Shown here: positions 49,232 to 60,150 of the stretch, piece after piece | How the letters are laid out: the number at the start of each line of letters is the position of its first letter | How positions within the stretch are numbered: position 1 is the first letter of the stretch | NCBI GenBank assembly: GCA_963995525.1 | Contig: OZ023210.1 | Coordinates: 8,441,187-8,505,186, forward strand | Direction: 5' to 3' | Length of the DNA: 64,000 bases | DNA from: Escarpia spicata | Taxonomy: Eukaryota > Annelida > Polychaeta > Sabellida > Siboglinidae | Made by a program: the position numbers and the translations under genes | Notes under the pieces: generated by a model | Database searches by the model: none | Seen by the model: only the letters and a program-made list of their open reading frames with translations | What the model was told of the DNA's origin: nothing

Positions 49232-50323
49232 CTACCTCTCGGTGGACGCGTTTGGGGCTGTCGCCAGGGTTGACCGGAGTGTCACGCCACAGCATTGCCT
49301 TCCCAAATGTCCAACTTTCCCACATTTATAGCAAATGCCACGACCATCTTCTATGAACTGCAACGACCGCTGTGCCTGCCTGGATCGCTGTGCTGCTGCG
49401 GACTGTCGTCCTTTCGACGTACTATTCGCGGCTTCTTCCATCTTACGAACACGTTCAGACAAAGCGCCCAAGACTCGCGTTTGGTCTTCTAGTGTCGAAA
49501 GTACCTTTTGTATGGTACTGTTGGTGGCTTCCGTATTGATTTCATTCGTTGACAGTGCCGAGTGACTAGCGGACTCGGTGGTATTAGTTGACGTTGCGGC
49601 TAATTCTCGGTTACTGGCAACATGACGTCTCACTGCGGGTGGCCGTTCTTCCTCTTCAGACCACATGATCGCTTCCTCATGCAGTTCGACAAAAGCCATA
49701 TCTGGACGAAGCCCAAGCTGCTGCTTCATTTCTCTACGCAAGACGCGATCCTTCAAACCTTCTGCAAAGTGTTCAGCCAAGACGCGGTCTGGATCGTTGA
49801 CGGAACGCGAATCTTTACGCGTCAGCGTCTCGAGAAGCCCCTGCAATGCAGCTGCAAAGCTGCGAATGGATTCGCCTTCCAACTGTTTCCTCAAGTAGAA
49901 CAGCTCCTGTAGCTGCGACACGGACCGTTTCTCGCCAAAAACTTCCAAGAGGATTTCGAGTACTCGTCTGGGAGTCCTTGCGTCTTCCTTGGGCCAATAG
50001 CGTATCTCGTGTCTTGCATCGCCCTCAAGGTGCGAGACGATTAGATCACACTTCTCATCATTGGACATCTCACGAGCTCGGAAGAGACTCTCGATATCCT
50101 CCACAAACTCCTGTACTGTCAACTCGCCATCTTTCCCACTAAAAGAACGGATCTTCCTCTCCCTCGGTACGTATAACACCTGAGTTGCAGGTCGTGAATT
50201 CGATGCGAGTTGCAATCGCGCAAGTTGGTCCTGCAAAGCAATGATCTGATCTTGGAGACCATCAGCAGGTTGGACAACATTTGGAGAGTCCCCAGACTCC
50301 ATAGTGGTGGCTCTGCCGTGCAC
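49232..50323 (-). CDS. Gypsy gag polyprotein, 363 codons, intact frame
   Basis: This is an uninterrupted gag. The N-terminal coiled-coil-like stretch (about 22-40) is LQDQIIALQDQLARLQL. The capsid-like core has VQEFVEDIESLF, VSHLEGDARHEI and LEILLEVFG, then ELFYLRKQLEGESIRSFAA, the retrotransposon gag fold also seen in PNMA-type proteins. Near the C terminus is one CCHC zinc knuckle, CYKCGKVGHLGRQC (about 331-344), which binds RNA. It follows the primer-binding site by about 130 nt. The first Met is at 50323; a second Met at residue 8 would also serve. This is the only open gene of the element, so it could still make particles. It ends with TAG at 49234-49232. Confidence 0.93.
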   Translation of the reverse strand: MHGRATTMESGDSPNVVQPADGLQDQIIALQDQLARLQLASNSRPATQVLYVPRERKIRSFSGKDGELTVQEFVEDIESLFRAREMSNDEKCDLIVSHLEGDARHEIRYWPKEDARTPRRVLEILLEVFGEKRSVSQLQELFYLRKQLEGESIRSFAAALQGLLETLTRKDSRSVNDPDRVLAEHFAEGLKDRVLRREMKQQLGLRPDMAFVELHEEAIMWSEEEERPPAVRRHVASNRELAATSTNTTESASHSALSTNEINTEATNSTIQKVLSTLEDQTRVLGALSERVRKMEEAANSTSKGRQSAAAQRSRQAQRSLQFIEDGRGICYKCGKVGHLGRQCCGVTLRSTLATAPNASTER

Positions 50324-50455
50324 GGTTCACGGTGCAGGAAGGACATATATATTTTGATCAGTCATCAAACGTCTCTCCCTTGACGCATGCAGGAAGGTCA
50401 TTGTTTCCGATCCGGTCGTCGCGCGTCTGCCGTCTCTTGTTCGTAGTATCGAGGA

Positions 50456-50473
50456 TCCCACTTCTGGACACCA
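50456..50473 (-). other. Primer-binding site, tRNA-Leu-like
   Basis: On the minus strand the sequence after the 5' LTR is AAA then TGGTGTCCAGAAGTGGGA. It begins with TGG, the complement of the tRNA CCA end. It closely resembles the TGGTGTCAGAAGTGGG site used by many animal Gypsy elements, complementary to tRNA-Leu, with one extra C. The exact tRNA cannot be verified here. Confidence 0.75.
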
Positions 50474-50476
50474 AAA

Positions 50477-51429
50477 TGTTCTAGTGCACCAAATTGTCAA
50501 ATGTCAACTGCACTAACGTGGAATAAAATCCCTTTATTGAGGTTCGTTTGCCAAGTTTGGCTTTACATTTTCACTCCAATACGAACAAAGAGACGGCAGA
50601 GGCGAGTCATCTGCCAACACAAACAATAATACTAATGTCAGCACAATCGTTTTAAAAGTAAATAAAACAAACATCGTTCCAGTAAACTATATCCGATCTA
50701 GGCACACAGTAAAGGAACAGAACAATCACCATATCTTCAGAGAAAGAAGACAAGTGTCAGTCTTACAACAAAGGAAACAGTGATCATAAGACACAACTGT
50801 AAATGTTTCCATATTTCTAAAGTAAGAAATATGTCAGTATTCTACCAAACATATTGCGATTGCAAATAACTGAGCACTGCCATTGTGTTGGCAACCAACG
50901 GAGCAGCTTATATTGAACTGTCATGATATCAGTTGTACATACTACACACAGTATCAACAATGATTACAAGATATAAACAGCCTACCAGTGTGATTTAACA
51001 ATTTACAGATATAATAATGTCTACGTATGAAAATGGAATTAATGCAACTTGTCACAATCCCAGCTATTTCCCTACACACAAGTCGCAAACATTTGTTTAT
51101 GAGAAACACAACATCTATACTAGTGAAATCGAATCACCACTCTTAATAATAACAACGCAACATTTAGGTCGAATAATATCAATAAATGACTAGTACGTGC
51201 ACAACATCAGTTGTAATATTGTTGTTTAGGTAACCATCCCGGTCCACACCCGTTAAGTCATAAATCATCCCAACAAATAAAAATGTTCTCACGACACACA
51301 ACTTCGTGGCAAGGACCTTTTCATCGCGCTGCAGAAAGGTGTCGCACCGTAATTAAGCGCCGCTAAAATAAACTGCAAAGAACGGGGTCAAACTGAAATT
51401 GCACAATTGGTCCAAGAAAGAACGCCCTA

Positions 51430-51434
<5 letters not shown>
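50477..51434 (-). repeat. 5' LTR of the Gypsy element
   Basis: It matches 43,953-44,904 with about 8 substitutions and three indels. As the upstream LTR on the minus strand it should hold the promoter. Its right end abuts a (TA)n tract. Confidence 0.97.
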
Positions 51435-51474
<40 letters not shown>

Positions 51475-51476
51475 TA
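51435..51476. repeat. TA microsatellite at the right edge of the Gypsy element
   Basis: About 40 bp of TATATA with one ACATA break. With 43,918-43,952 it forms the split insertion target. Confidence 0.9.
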
Positions 51477-53210
51477 TTAAGAAGAATATAGGTCCCAGTA
51501 TGATCCCTGTGGTACCGCATTCAAAACTGATTTCCGGTTTGAAGCTCTCCAGTTAATTATACCATTTCCTATGCCATGAGCCTTTAGTTTAAGCAGTAAT
51601 CTTTGATGTGGTACTTTGTTGAAAACTTTCTGAAAATCTGAGTAGATGGTATCTACTGGTGATCCCTCGTCTACACATTTAGTGATATCTTCCAAAAAAC
51701 ATAACATATTTGTTAAACATGACCTCGTTTTTAGAAACCCATGTTGAGATGGGTTTATCAAGTAAGATCCACCATGTGATCTTTAATTAGTATTTCTAAT
51801 AATTAGCAAATCATCGATGTTAAATTGACTGGTCTGTAGTTATCTGACTTATTTCTCGAACCTTCTTTTAAAATAACGGTATAGTGTTTGCTTCTTTCTA
51901 TTCTAAAGAAACCCCTCCGTCTTCTAATGACAAGTTGAAAACTCTTGCAACCGGTATGCTAATTTGTTCTACAATTTCCAGTAGTAGTATGGGCGGAATC
52001 CCATCCATTCCAGGTGATTTATTATTCTCCATAGCCCTTATTTTCTTAGCTACCATTTCCGGGGTTACAATTAACTGTTCTAAATAGTCTGGTACCGTCC
52101 CCTTGAACTTAGCCTCTGGTACTGGTAGTGAACTAATATCTTCCCTGGTAAACACCGAACTAAAATACTCATTCAGGTCTTCTGCCATTAAGAATCCCTC
52201 TGATATTACATTTCCAGCACTATCTTCTAGAGGACCGACCTTATCCTGAACTTTCTGTTTGCTCCGAATATATGCATATAAACTATTGCTGTAATATTTT
52301 ATATTACAAGCTAATTTTTTTCATAGCTTCTCTTCGAATTTATAATTTCAGTTGTAGCTTGGTTAAGTGCTTCTTTATAAATATAGTAGTATTTACTATT
52401 TTCAGTGCTTAATTTTTCTTATGGCTTCTTTCGGTAAGTGTTTCTTTTTGAACCGTTTCCCTTGTTTTTTCAAGGGAACAGATTTATCGGCGATGCACAC
52501 AATTTCACTCTTTAAGATTTTCCAGCATTCTGTTGCTGTCTTATTATTCAGTATGCTATTCCAGTTTACCTTTGCTAAATATTTCCTCATGTCCTGATAT
52601 ATTCGTTTGTGGAAATTTCTCCTGTACTGCTTTTTTATTCCTTTCTTATTTTATTTTGATGGTAACATGTATCTGGTTGTGATCACTACTCCCCAGTGGC
52701 TCACATATCTTGACATTGTCAACTAATTCATTCTGTAAGGACACAATTATATCTAACACATTCTCACCCCTGGTTGATTCTAGCACATGTTGAGAAAGGA
52801 AACTATCTTGTACTAGAACTAAAAACTTGTGGTCTTCACGCCCCGTAGAGATTTCTATATGCCCATGGTTAAAACCCTCCATAAGTATACAGTCCCGTTT
52901 GCTCACTTCCCTTATAGCGTTTTGTACTTTTTCATTCTCTTCTATGCTTATGTCTGGACTTCGACGGTAAACTAACCCAACCGTTACCGTAGAGTTTCCT
53001 GTAACTATGTTACACCAAATATCTTCTTTACAATATGCTTCACTTTCTAATTTTATTTCAAAAGCCTGGATAGATTCTTTAATATATAAAATAACTCCAC
53101 CTCCCTATTCTATATTTCCTAAACATTAATTCAGTTATACTACCTATTATGTGAGGTTCAATATCTTCTACCATAATTTGAATTAAATGCAGTTGTCTAT
53201 GTGCGTGTTT
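51476..53210 (-). mobile_element. CR1-like LINE, 5' part (endonuclease to RT motif before FADD)
   Basis: In minus-strand order there is an endonuclease start (IQIMVEDIEPHIIG near 53,190), endonuclease end (ILMEGFNHGHI and EPLGSSDHNQI, 52,906-52,646), and a linker (KSEIVCIADKSVPLKKQ, 52,590-52,402). RT N-terminal blocks follow (NNKSPGMDGIPPILL, 52,188-51,898; SQHGFLKTRSCLTNML, DFQKVFNKVPHQRLLLKLK and NAVPQGS, 51,761-51,477). These are typical of CR1-clade ORF2. Frame changes and internal stops occur between blocks, and the catalytic SDHNQ remains. The reading stops where the (TA)n tract begins, at the position of the FLIYIND motif, and resumes at 43,920. The 5' end is truncated or too decayed to follow past about 53,210. 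Confidence 0.9.
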
Positions 53211-53981
53211 TATGAAAGTTTGTTAAATAAGTTAGGTGTGTCGACATAAATCTCTAGGCCATGAATCTCTGACATCCCTGAAGAAATTCCAAACGTTCAG
53301 AATTTATTACATGTTGTAACTTTGAAACGTGTGACACTTGCGCCACCTTTTACAAGGAGAACTTCGCTATTTATACGTAACGAGTGACAGTACGTCATGC
53401 CTTAGATTCCTGCCACGTCATAGACGACCTTTTCTTCGCACCACTGGGCAATTTCGCGAAATGTAGGTCAAGGGCGCAATAAAACGACGCAAAGTAATAC
53501 TTTCCACCATAATGGCCTACTTATTAGTATGAAATGACCCCATCGATATTTAATTACCATGATATTTGAACATTAATGTCAATAAAATGCCACCACACAC
53601 ATCGCCTATTTAGTGGACTTAAAGTGTACGTTAACCTGATTTAACAGATATCGACCTATTGCGAATGCAATACGGCTTGATTTTATCGACAGCGACCTGT
53701 TTTATTACACTGACATATATAAACGGTTTCTTCTAGTACAGCTAGCTACAGTGTATATCGGGGGGGGGGGGGGGGGCATCCTGGAGCCTAGGTGTATGCT
53801 CACTGAGTTGCAACGTGAGTGTTCAATTTGTTTAGTTAAAAGTACAAAATGGGCATATGTGATCGTGGTTATCGTAATTTCATATAAAACTTGCTTACGC
53901 CCATCCGCTTTTGAACTTAAATTCGTTTCCACGTCCATTTCATTTCTCATTTGTTCTTTCGTGTTCTATGCACAGGGAACT
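53211..53981. other. Noncoding segment with a 17-base G run
   Basis: No gene is recognised. An uninterrupted run of 17 G lies at 53,760-53,776. This is the left flank of the large minisatellite. Confidence 0.5.
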
Positions 53982-56900
53982 ACAGTGGTGAGGTCAGGTA
54001 TAGTATTGTCGAACCACTCGTTCTGTTCTTCCTCCTTGTTCCCTGTATTGAGGTGAGAGGTCAGGTGTAGTATTGTTGAACCACTCGTCCTGTTCTTCCT
54101 CCTTGTTCCCTCTACAGGGGTGAGGGTCAGGTATAGTACTGTCGAACCACTCGTTCTGTTCTTCCTCCTTGTTCCCTCTACAGGGGTGAGGGTCAGGTAT
54201 ACTACTGTCGAACCACTCGTTCTGTTCTTCCTCCTTGTTCCCTCTACAGGGGTGAGGGTCAGGTACAGTATTGTCGAACCACTCGTTCTGTTCTTTCTCC
54301 TTGTTCCCTGTATAGGGGTGAGGGTCATGTATAGTATTGTCGAACCATTCGTTCTGTTCTTCCTCCTTGTTCCCTGTACAGGGGTGATGGTCATGTATAG
54401 TATTGTCGAACCACTCGTTCTGTTCTTCCTCCTTGTTCCCTCTACAGGGGTGAGGGTCAGGTATAGTATTGTTCAACCACTCGTCCTGTTCTTCCTCCTT
54501 GTTTCCTCTACAGGGGTGAGGTCAGGTATAGTATTGTTGAACCACTCGTTCTGTTCTTCCTCCTTGTTCCCTCTACAGGAGTGAGGTCAGGTATGGTATT
54601 GTTGAACCACTCTTCCTGTTCTTCCTCCTTGTTCCCTCTACAAGGGTGAGGGTCATGTATAGTATTGTCGAACCACTCGTTCTGTTCTTCCTCCTTGTTC
54701 CCTCTACAGGGGTGAGGGTCAGATATAGTATTGTCGAACTACTCGTTCTGTTCTTCCTCCTTGTTCCCTGTACAGGGGTGAGGGTCAGGTATAATACTGT
54801 CGAACCACTCGTTCTGTTCTTCCTCCTTGTTCCCTCTACAGGGGTGAGGGTCAGGTACAGTATTGTCGAACCACTCGTTCTGTTCTTTCTCCTTGTTCCC
54901 TGTACAGGGGTGAGGGTCATGTATAGTATTGTCGAACCATTCGTTCTGTTCTTCCTCCTTGTTCCCTGTACAGGGGTGATGGTCATGTATAGTATTGTCG
55001 AACCACTCGTTCTGTTCTTCCTCCTTGTTCCCTCTACAAGGGTGAGGGTCAGGTATAGTATTGTTCAACCACTCATCCTGTTCTTCCTCCTTGTTTCCTC
55101 TACAGGGGTGAGGTCAGGTATAGTATTGTTGAACCACTCGTTCTGTTCTTCCTCCTTGTTCCCTCTACAGGAGTGAGGTCAGGTATGGTATTGTTGAACC
55201 ACTCGTCCTGTTCTTCCTCCTTGTTCCCTCTACAAGGGTGAGGGTCATGTATAGTATCGTCGAACCACTCGTTCTGTTCTTCCTCCTTGTTCCCTCTACA
55301 GGGGTTAGGGTCATGTATAGTATTGTTGAACCACTCGTCCTGTTCTTCCTCCTTGTTCCCTCTACAGGGGTGAGGTCAGGTATAGTATTGTTGAACCACT
55401 CGTCCTGTTCTTCCTCCTTGTTCCCTGTATTGAGGTGAGAGGTCAGGTGTAGTATTGTTGAACCACTCGTCCTGTTCTTCCTCCTTGTTCCCTCTACAGG
55501 GGTGAGGGTCAGGTATAGTACTGTCGAACCACTCGTTCTGTTCTTCCTCCTTGTTCCCTCTACAGGGATGAGGGTCAGGTACAGTATTGTCGAACCACTC
55601 GTTCTGTTCTTTCTCCTTGTTCCCTGTACAGGGGTGAGGATCATGTATAGTATTGTCGAACCATTCGTTCTGTTCTTCCTCCTTGTTCCCTGTACAGGGG
55701 TGATGGTCATATATAGTATTGTCGAACCACTCGTTCTGTTCTTCCTCCTTGTTCCCTCTACAGGGGTTAGGGTCAGGTATAGTATTGTTCAACCACTCGT
55801 CCTGTTCTTCCTCCTTGTTCCCTGTATTGAGGTGAGAGGTCAGGTGTAGTATTGTCGAACCACTCGTCCTGTTCTTCCTCCTTGTTCCCTCTACAGGGGT
55901 GAGGTCAGGTATAGTATTGTTGAACCACTCGTCCTGTTCTTCCTCCTTGTTCCCTGTATTGAGGTGAGAGGTCAGGTGTAGTATTGTTGAACCACTCGTC
56001 CTGTTCTTCCTCCTTGTTCCCTCTACAGGGGTGAGGGTCAGATATAGTATTGTCGAACTACTCGTTCTGTTCTTCCTCCTTGTTCCCTGTACAGGGGTGA
56101 GGGTCAGGTATAGTACTGTCGAACCACTCGTTCTATTCTTCCTCCTTGTTCCCTCTACAGGGGTGAGGGTCAGGTACAGTATTGTCGAACCACTCGTTCT
56201 GTTCTTTCTCCTTGTTCCCTGTACAGGGGTGAGGATCATGTATAGTATTGTCGAACCATTCGTTCTGTTCTTCCTCCTTGTTCCCTGTACAGGGGTGATG
56301 GTCATATATAGTATTGTCGAACCACTCGTTCTGTTCTTCCTCCTTGTTCCCTCTACAGGGGTTAGGGTCAGGTATAGTATTGTTCAACCACTCGTCCTGT
56401 TCTTCCTCCTTGTTTCCTCTACAGGGGTGAGGTCAGGTATAGTATTATTGAACCACTCGTTCTGTTCTTCCTCCTTGTTCCCTCTACAGGAGTGAGGTCA
56501 GGTATGGTATTGTTGAACCACTCGTCCTGTTCTTCCTCCTTGTTCCCTCTACAAGGGTGAGGGTCATGTATAGTATTGTCGAACCACTCGTTCTGTTCTT
56601 CCTCCTTGTTCCCTCTACAGGGGTGAGGGTCATGTATAGTATTGTTGAACCACTCGTCCTGTTCTTCCCCCTTGTTCCCTCTACAGGGGTGAGGTCAGGT
56701 ATAGTATTATTGAACCACTCGTTCTGTTCTTCCTCCTTTTTCCATGTACAGGGGTGAGGTCACGTATAGTATGGTCGAACCACTCGTTCTGTTCTTCCTC
56801 CTTGTTCCCTCTACAGGTGTGAGGGTCATGTATAGTATTGTCGAACCACTCGTTCTGTTCTTCCTCCTTGTTCCCTGTACAGGGGTGAGGTCAGGTATAG

Positions 56901-59520
56901 TATTGTTGAACCACTCGTTCTGTTCTTCCTCCTTGTTCCCTGTACAGGGGTGAGGTCAGGTATAGTATTGTCGAACCACTCGTTCTGTTCTTCCTCCTTG
57001 TTCCCTGTACAGGGGTGAGGTCAGGTATAGTATTGTCGAACCACTCGTTCTGTTCTTCATCCTTGTTCCCTGTACAGGGGTGAGGTCAGGTATAGTATTG
57101 TTGAACTACTCGTTCTGTTCTTCCTCCTTGTTCCCTGTACATGGGTGAGGTCAGGTATAGTATTGTTGAACCACACGTCCTGTTGTTCCTCCTTGTTCCC
57201 TGTACAGGGTTGAGGTCAGGTATAGTATTGTCGAACCACTCGTTCTGTTCTTCCTCCTTGTTCCCTGTACAGGGGTGAGGTCAGGTATAGTATTGTTGAA
57301 CCACTCGTCCTGTTCTTCCTCCTTGTTCCCTGTACAGGGGTGAGGTCAGGTATAGTATTGTCGAACCACTCGTTCTGTTCTTCATCCTTGTTCTCTGTAC
57401 AGGGGTGAGATCAGGTATAGTATTGTTGAATCACTCGTTCTGTTCTTCCTCCTTGTTCCCTGTACATGGGTGAGGTCAGGTATAGTATTGTTGAACCACA
57501 CGTCCTGTTGTTCCTCCTTGTTCCCTGTACAGGGTTGAGGTCAGGTATAGTATTGTCGAACCACTCTTTCTGTTCTTCCTCCTTGTTCCCTGTACAAGGG
57601 TGAGGTCAGGTATAGTATTGTTGAACCACACGTCCTGTTGTTCCTCCTTGTTCCCTGTACAGGGTTGAGGTCAGGTATAGTATTGTTGAACCACTCTTTC
57701 TGTTCTTCCTCCTTGTTCCCTGTACAGGGGTGAGGGTCAGGTATAATATTGTCGAACCACTCGTTCTGTTCTTCCTCCTTGTTCCCCGTACAGGGGTGAG
57801 GGTCAGGTATCGTATTGTTGAACCACGCGTTCTGTTCTTCCTCCTTGTTCCCTATCCAGGGGTGAGGTCAGGTATAGTGTTGTTGAACCACTCGTTCTGT
57901 TCTTCCTCCTTGTTCCCTCTACATGGGTTAGGTCAGGTATAGTATTGTTGAACCACTCGTTCTGTTCTTCCTCCTTTTTCCCTGAACAGGGGTGAGGTCA
58001 GGTATAGTATTGTTGAACCACTCGTTCTGTTCTTCCTCCTTGTTCCCTCTACAGGAGTGAGGTCAGGTATAGTATTGTCGAACCACTCGTTCTGTTCTTC
58101 ATCCTTGTTCCCTGTACAGGGGTCAGGTATAGTATTGTTGAACCACTCGTTCTGTTTTTCCTCCTTGTTCCCTGTACATGGGTGAGGTCAGGTATAGTAT
58201 TGTTGAACCACACATCCTGTTGTTCCTCCTTGTTCCCTGTACAGGGGTGAGGTCAGGTATAGTATTGTTGAACCACTCTTTCTGTTCTTCCTCCTTGTTC
58301 CCTGTACAGGGGTGAGGGTCAGGTATAATATTGTCGAACCACTCGTTTTGTTCTTCCTCCTTGTTCCCTCTACAGGGGTGAGGTCAGGTATAGTATTGTT
58401 GAACCATTCGTTCTGTTCTTCCTCCTTGTTCCCTGTACAGGGGTGAGGTCAGGTATAGTATTGTTGAATCAGTCGTTCTGTTCTTCCTCATTGTTCCCTG
58501 TACAGGGGTGAGGTCAGGTATAGTATTGTCCAACCACTCGTCCTGTTCTTCCTCCTTGTTCCCTGTACAGGGGTGAGGTCAGGTATAGTATTGTCGAACC
58601 ACTCGTTCTGTTCTTCCTCCTTGTTCCCTGTACAGGGGTGAGTTCAGGTATAATATTGTTGAACCACTCGTTCTGTTCTTCCTCCTTGTTCCCTGTACAG
58701 GGGTGAGGTCCGGTATAGTATTGTTGAACCACTCGTTCTGTTCTTCCTCCTTGTTCCCTGTACAGGGGTGAAGTCAGGTATAGTATTGTTGAACCACTCG
58801 TTCTGTTCTTCCTCCTTGTTCCCTGTACAGGGGTGAGGTCAGGTGTAGTATTGTCGAACCACTCGTTCTGTTCTTCCTCCTTGTTCCCTGTACTGGTGTG
58901 AGGTCAAGTATAGTATTGTCGAACCACTCGTTCTGTTCTTCCTCCTTGTTCCCTGTACAGGGGTGAGGTCAGGTATAGTATTGTTGAACCACTCGTTCTG
59001 TTCTTCCTCCTTGTTCCCTGTACAGGGGTGAGGTCCGGTATAGTATTGTTGAACCACTCGTTCTGTTCTTCCTCCTTGTTCCCTGTACAGGGGTGAGGTC
59101 AGGTATAGTATTGTTGAACCACTCGTTCTGTTCTTCCTCCTTGTTCCCTGTACAGGGGTGGGGTCAGGTGTAGTATTGTTGAACCACTCGTTCTGTTCTT
59201 CCTCCTTGTTCCCTCTACAGGGGTGAGGTCAGGTATGGTATTGTTGAACCACTCATCCTGTTCTTCCTCCTTGTTCCCTCTACAGGGGTGAGGTCAGGTA
59301 TAGTATTGTTGAACCACTCGTCCTGTTCTTCCCCCTTGTTCCCTGTACAGGGATGAGGTCAGGTATAGTATTGTTGAACCACTCGTCCTGTTCTTCCCCC
59401 TTGTTCCCTGTACAGGGGTGAGGTCAGGTATAGTATTGTTGAACCATTCATCCTGTTCTTCCCCCTTGTTCCCTGTACAGGGGTGAGGTCAGGTATTGTG
59501 TTGTCGAACCTCTCGTTCTG
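53982..59520 (+). repeat. Large minisatellite, 65-66-bp unit, about 85 copies
   Basis: The unit reads GGTCAGGTATAGTATTGTCG, AACCACTCGTTCTGTTCTTC, CTCCTTGTTCCCTGTACAGG, GGTGA and repeats head to tail for 5.5 kb. Left of about 56,760 most units are 66 bp (GAGGGTCA) with CCCTCTACAGGG. To the right most are 65 bp (GAGGTCA) with the perfect palindrome CCCTGTACAGGG. In the left part, sets of variants recur as blocks of about 592-724 bp (9 to 11 units), marked for instance by TTCTTTCTCC at 54,291, 54,883, 55,607 and 56,202. Since 66 is divisible by three, long frames stay open on both strands there. These are not considered genes. Confidence 0.97.
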
Positions 59521-59800
59521 TTCTTTCTTTCGATAACTTCCTGTCAGCAGCTCCACGTCACCAGCTTTCATCATCACCCGTTCGTCTCATGTTCCTCCTC
59601 ACAAAGTCCTCCCATCTCAGTTGTGGCCTTCCCTTCTCCTGTGTCCTTTGTGTTCTTCCGCCTCAGCTCTCTTTGGAAGGACGTTTTCCTGCATACATCC
59701 TTGTCAAGTGGTCTGCCCATCTCACCCGGGTTCTCACCAGTCTTCTTGTTAGGTTGCATTCCATCAGAACGGTCTGTCATCCTACATCTATCCACCATCT
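59521..59800 (-). pseudogene. LINE C-terminal coding tail, degenerate
   Basis: The minus strand encodes, with frame changes, RTREKGRPQLRWEDFVRRN, MRRTGDDESW, RGAADRKLSKERTE. This pattern (a basic GRP-x-x-RW block, then a W and an AADR-x-x-W-like ending) is the usual C terminus of non-LTR retrotransposon ORF2 proteins of the RTE and related groups. Upstream parts (SDGMQPNKKTGENPGEMG) are shifted and decayed. The coding tail runs without a seam into the first minisatellite unit, where RKEQNERFDNTIPDL is the unit's own translation. Confidence 0.65.
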
Positions 59801-60091
59801 TTGTTCTTGTGATTCTTCGGACCCAGTTGTTCTCTCAAACTTGCAGCTTCTATTGTTGTTTTTCTGCTGTTGTCAGTTAAGGCATGCATGCAGCAGATGT
59901 TCATTTCCTAATAAATCGAACACAATTTGTCAACTGAAAAAAAGAAGAACATTACTCTAGATATCTAGTTCGTGTTTTTACAACGCATCGCCAGTTGATG
60001 GCTGAGAAGCCAATGGTTGAAGGATGCGAATGTGCCTAGATAGAAGCTAGTGGGCAACGATGAGGATGGACATTAGATGTAATTAAGTGTA

Positions 60092-60150
<59 letters not shown>

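Larger units (their letters stand above)
43953..51434 (-). mobile_element. Ty3/Gypsy LTR retrotransposon, full length 7,482 bp, degenerate coding
   Basis: Two LTRs (952 and 958 bp) enclose, on the minus strand, gag, protease, reverse transcriptase, RNase H and integrase in the order that defines Ty3/Gypsy (Metaviridae). There is a primer-binding site, a polypurine tract and TG...CA termini. The element sits in a TA tract, so its target duplication is ambiguous (TATA or TATATA). No envelope gene and no chromodomain are seen. The LTRs differ at about 8 substitutions and 3 indels (2, 5 and 3 bp), giving under 1% substitution divergence. Pol nevertheless carries one stop and two frame breaks, so this copy cannot make its own full enzyme set. 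Confidence 0.97.

Noticed and set aside
44945..50142. Many plus-strand frames across the Gypsy element
   Set aside because: They are shadows of gag and pol on the minus strand.
53966..56953. Long open frames on both strands (up to 309 codons) with repeats such as TRRKNRTSGSTILYLTL or EPLVLFFLLVPSTGV
   Set aside because: They come from the 66-bp minisatellite, whose unit length is a multiple of three. Open frames occur on both strands and vanish where units are 65 bp, so there is no evidence of a real protein.
53982..59520. CRISPR-like appearance of regularly spaced repeats
   Set aside because: Units are directly adjacent with no unique spacers, and the DNA is clearly eukaryotic.
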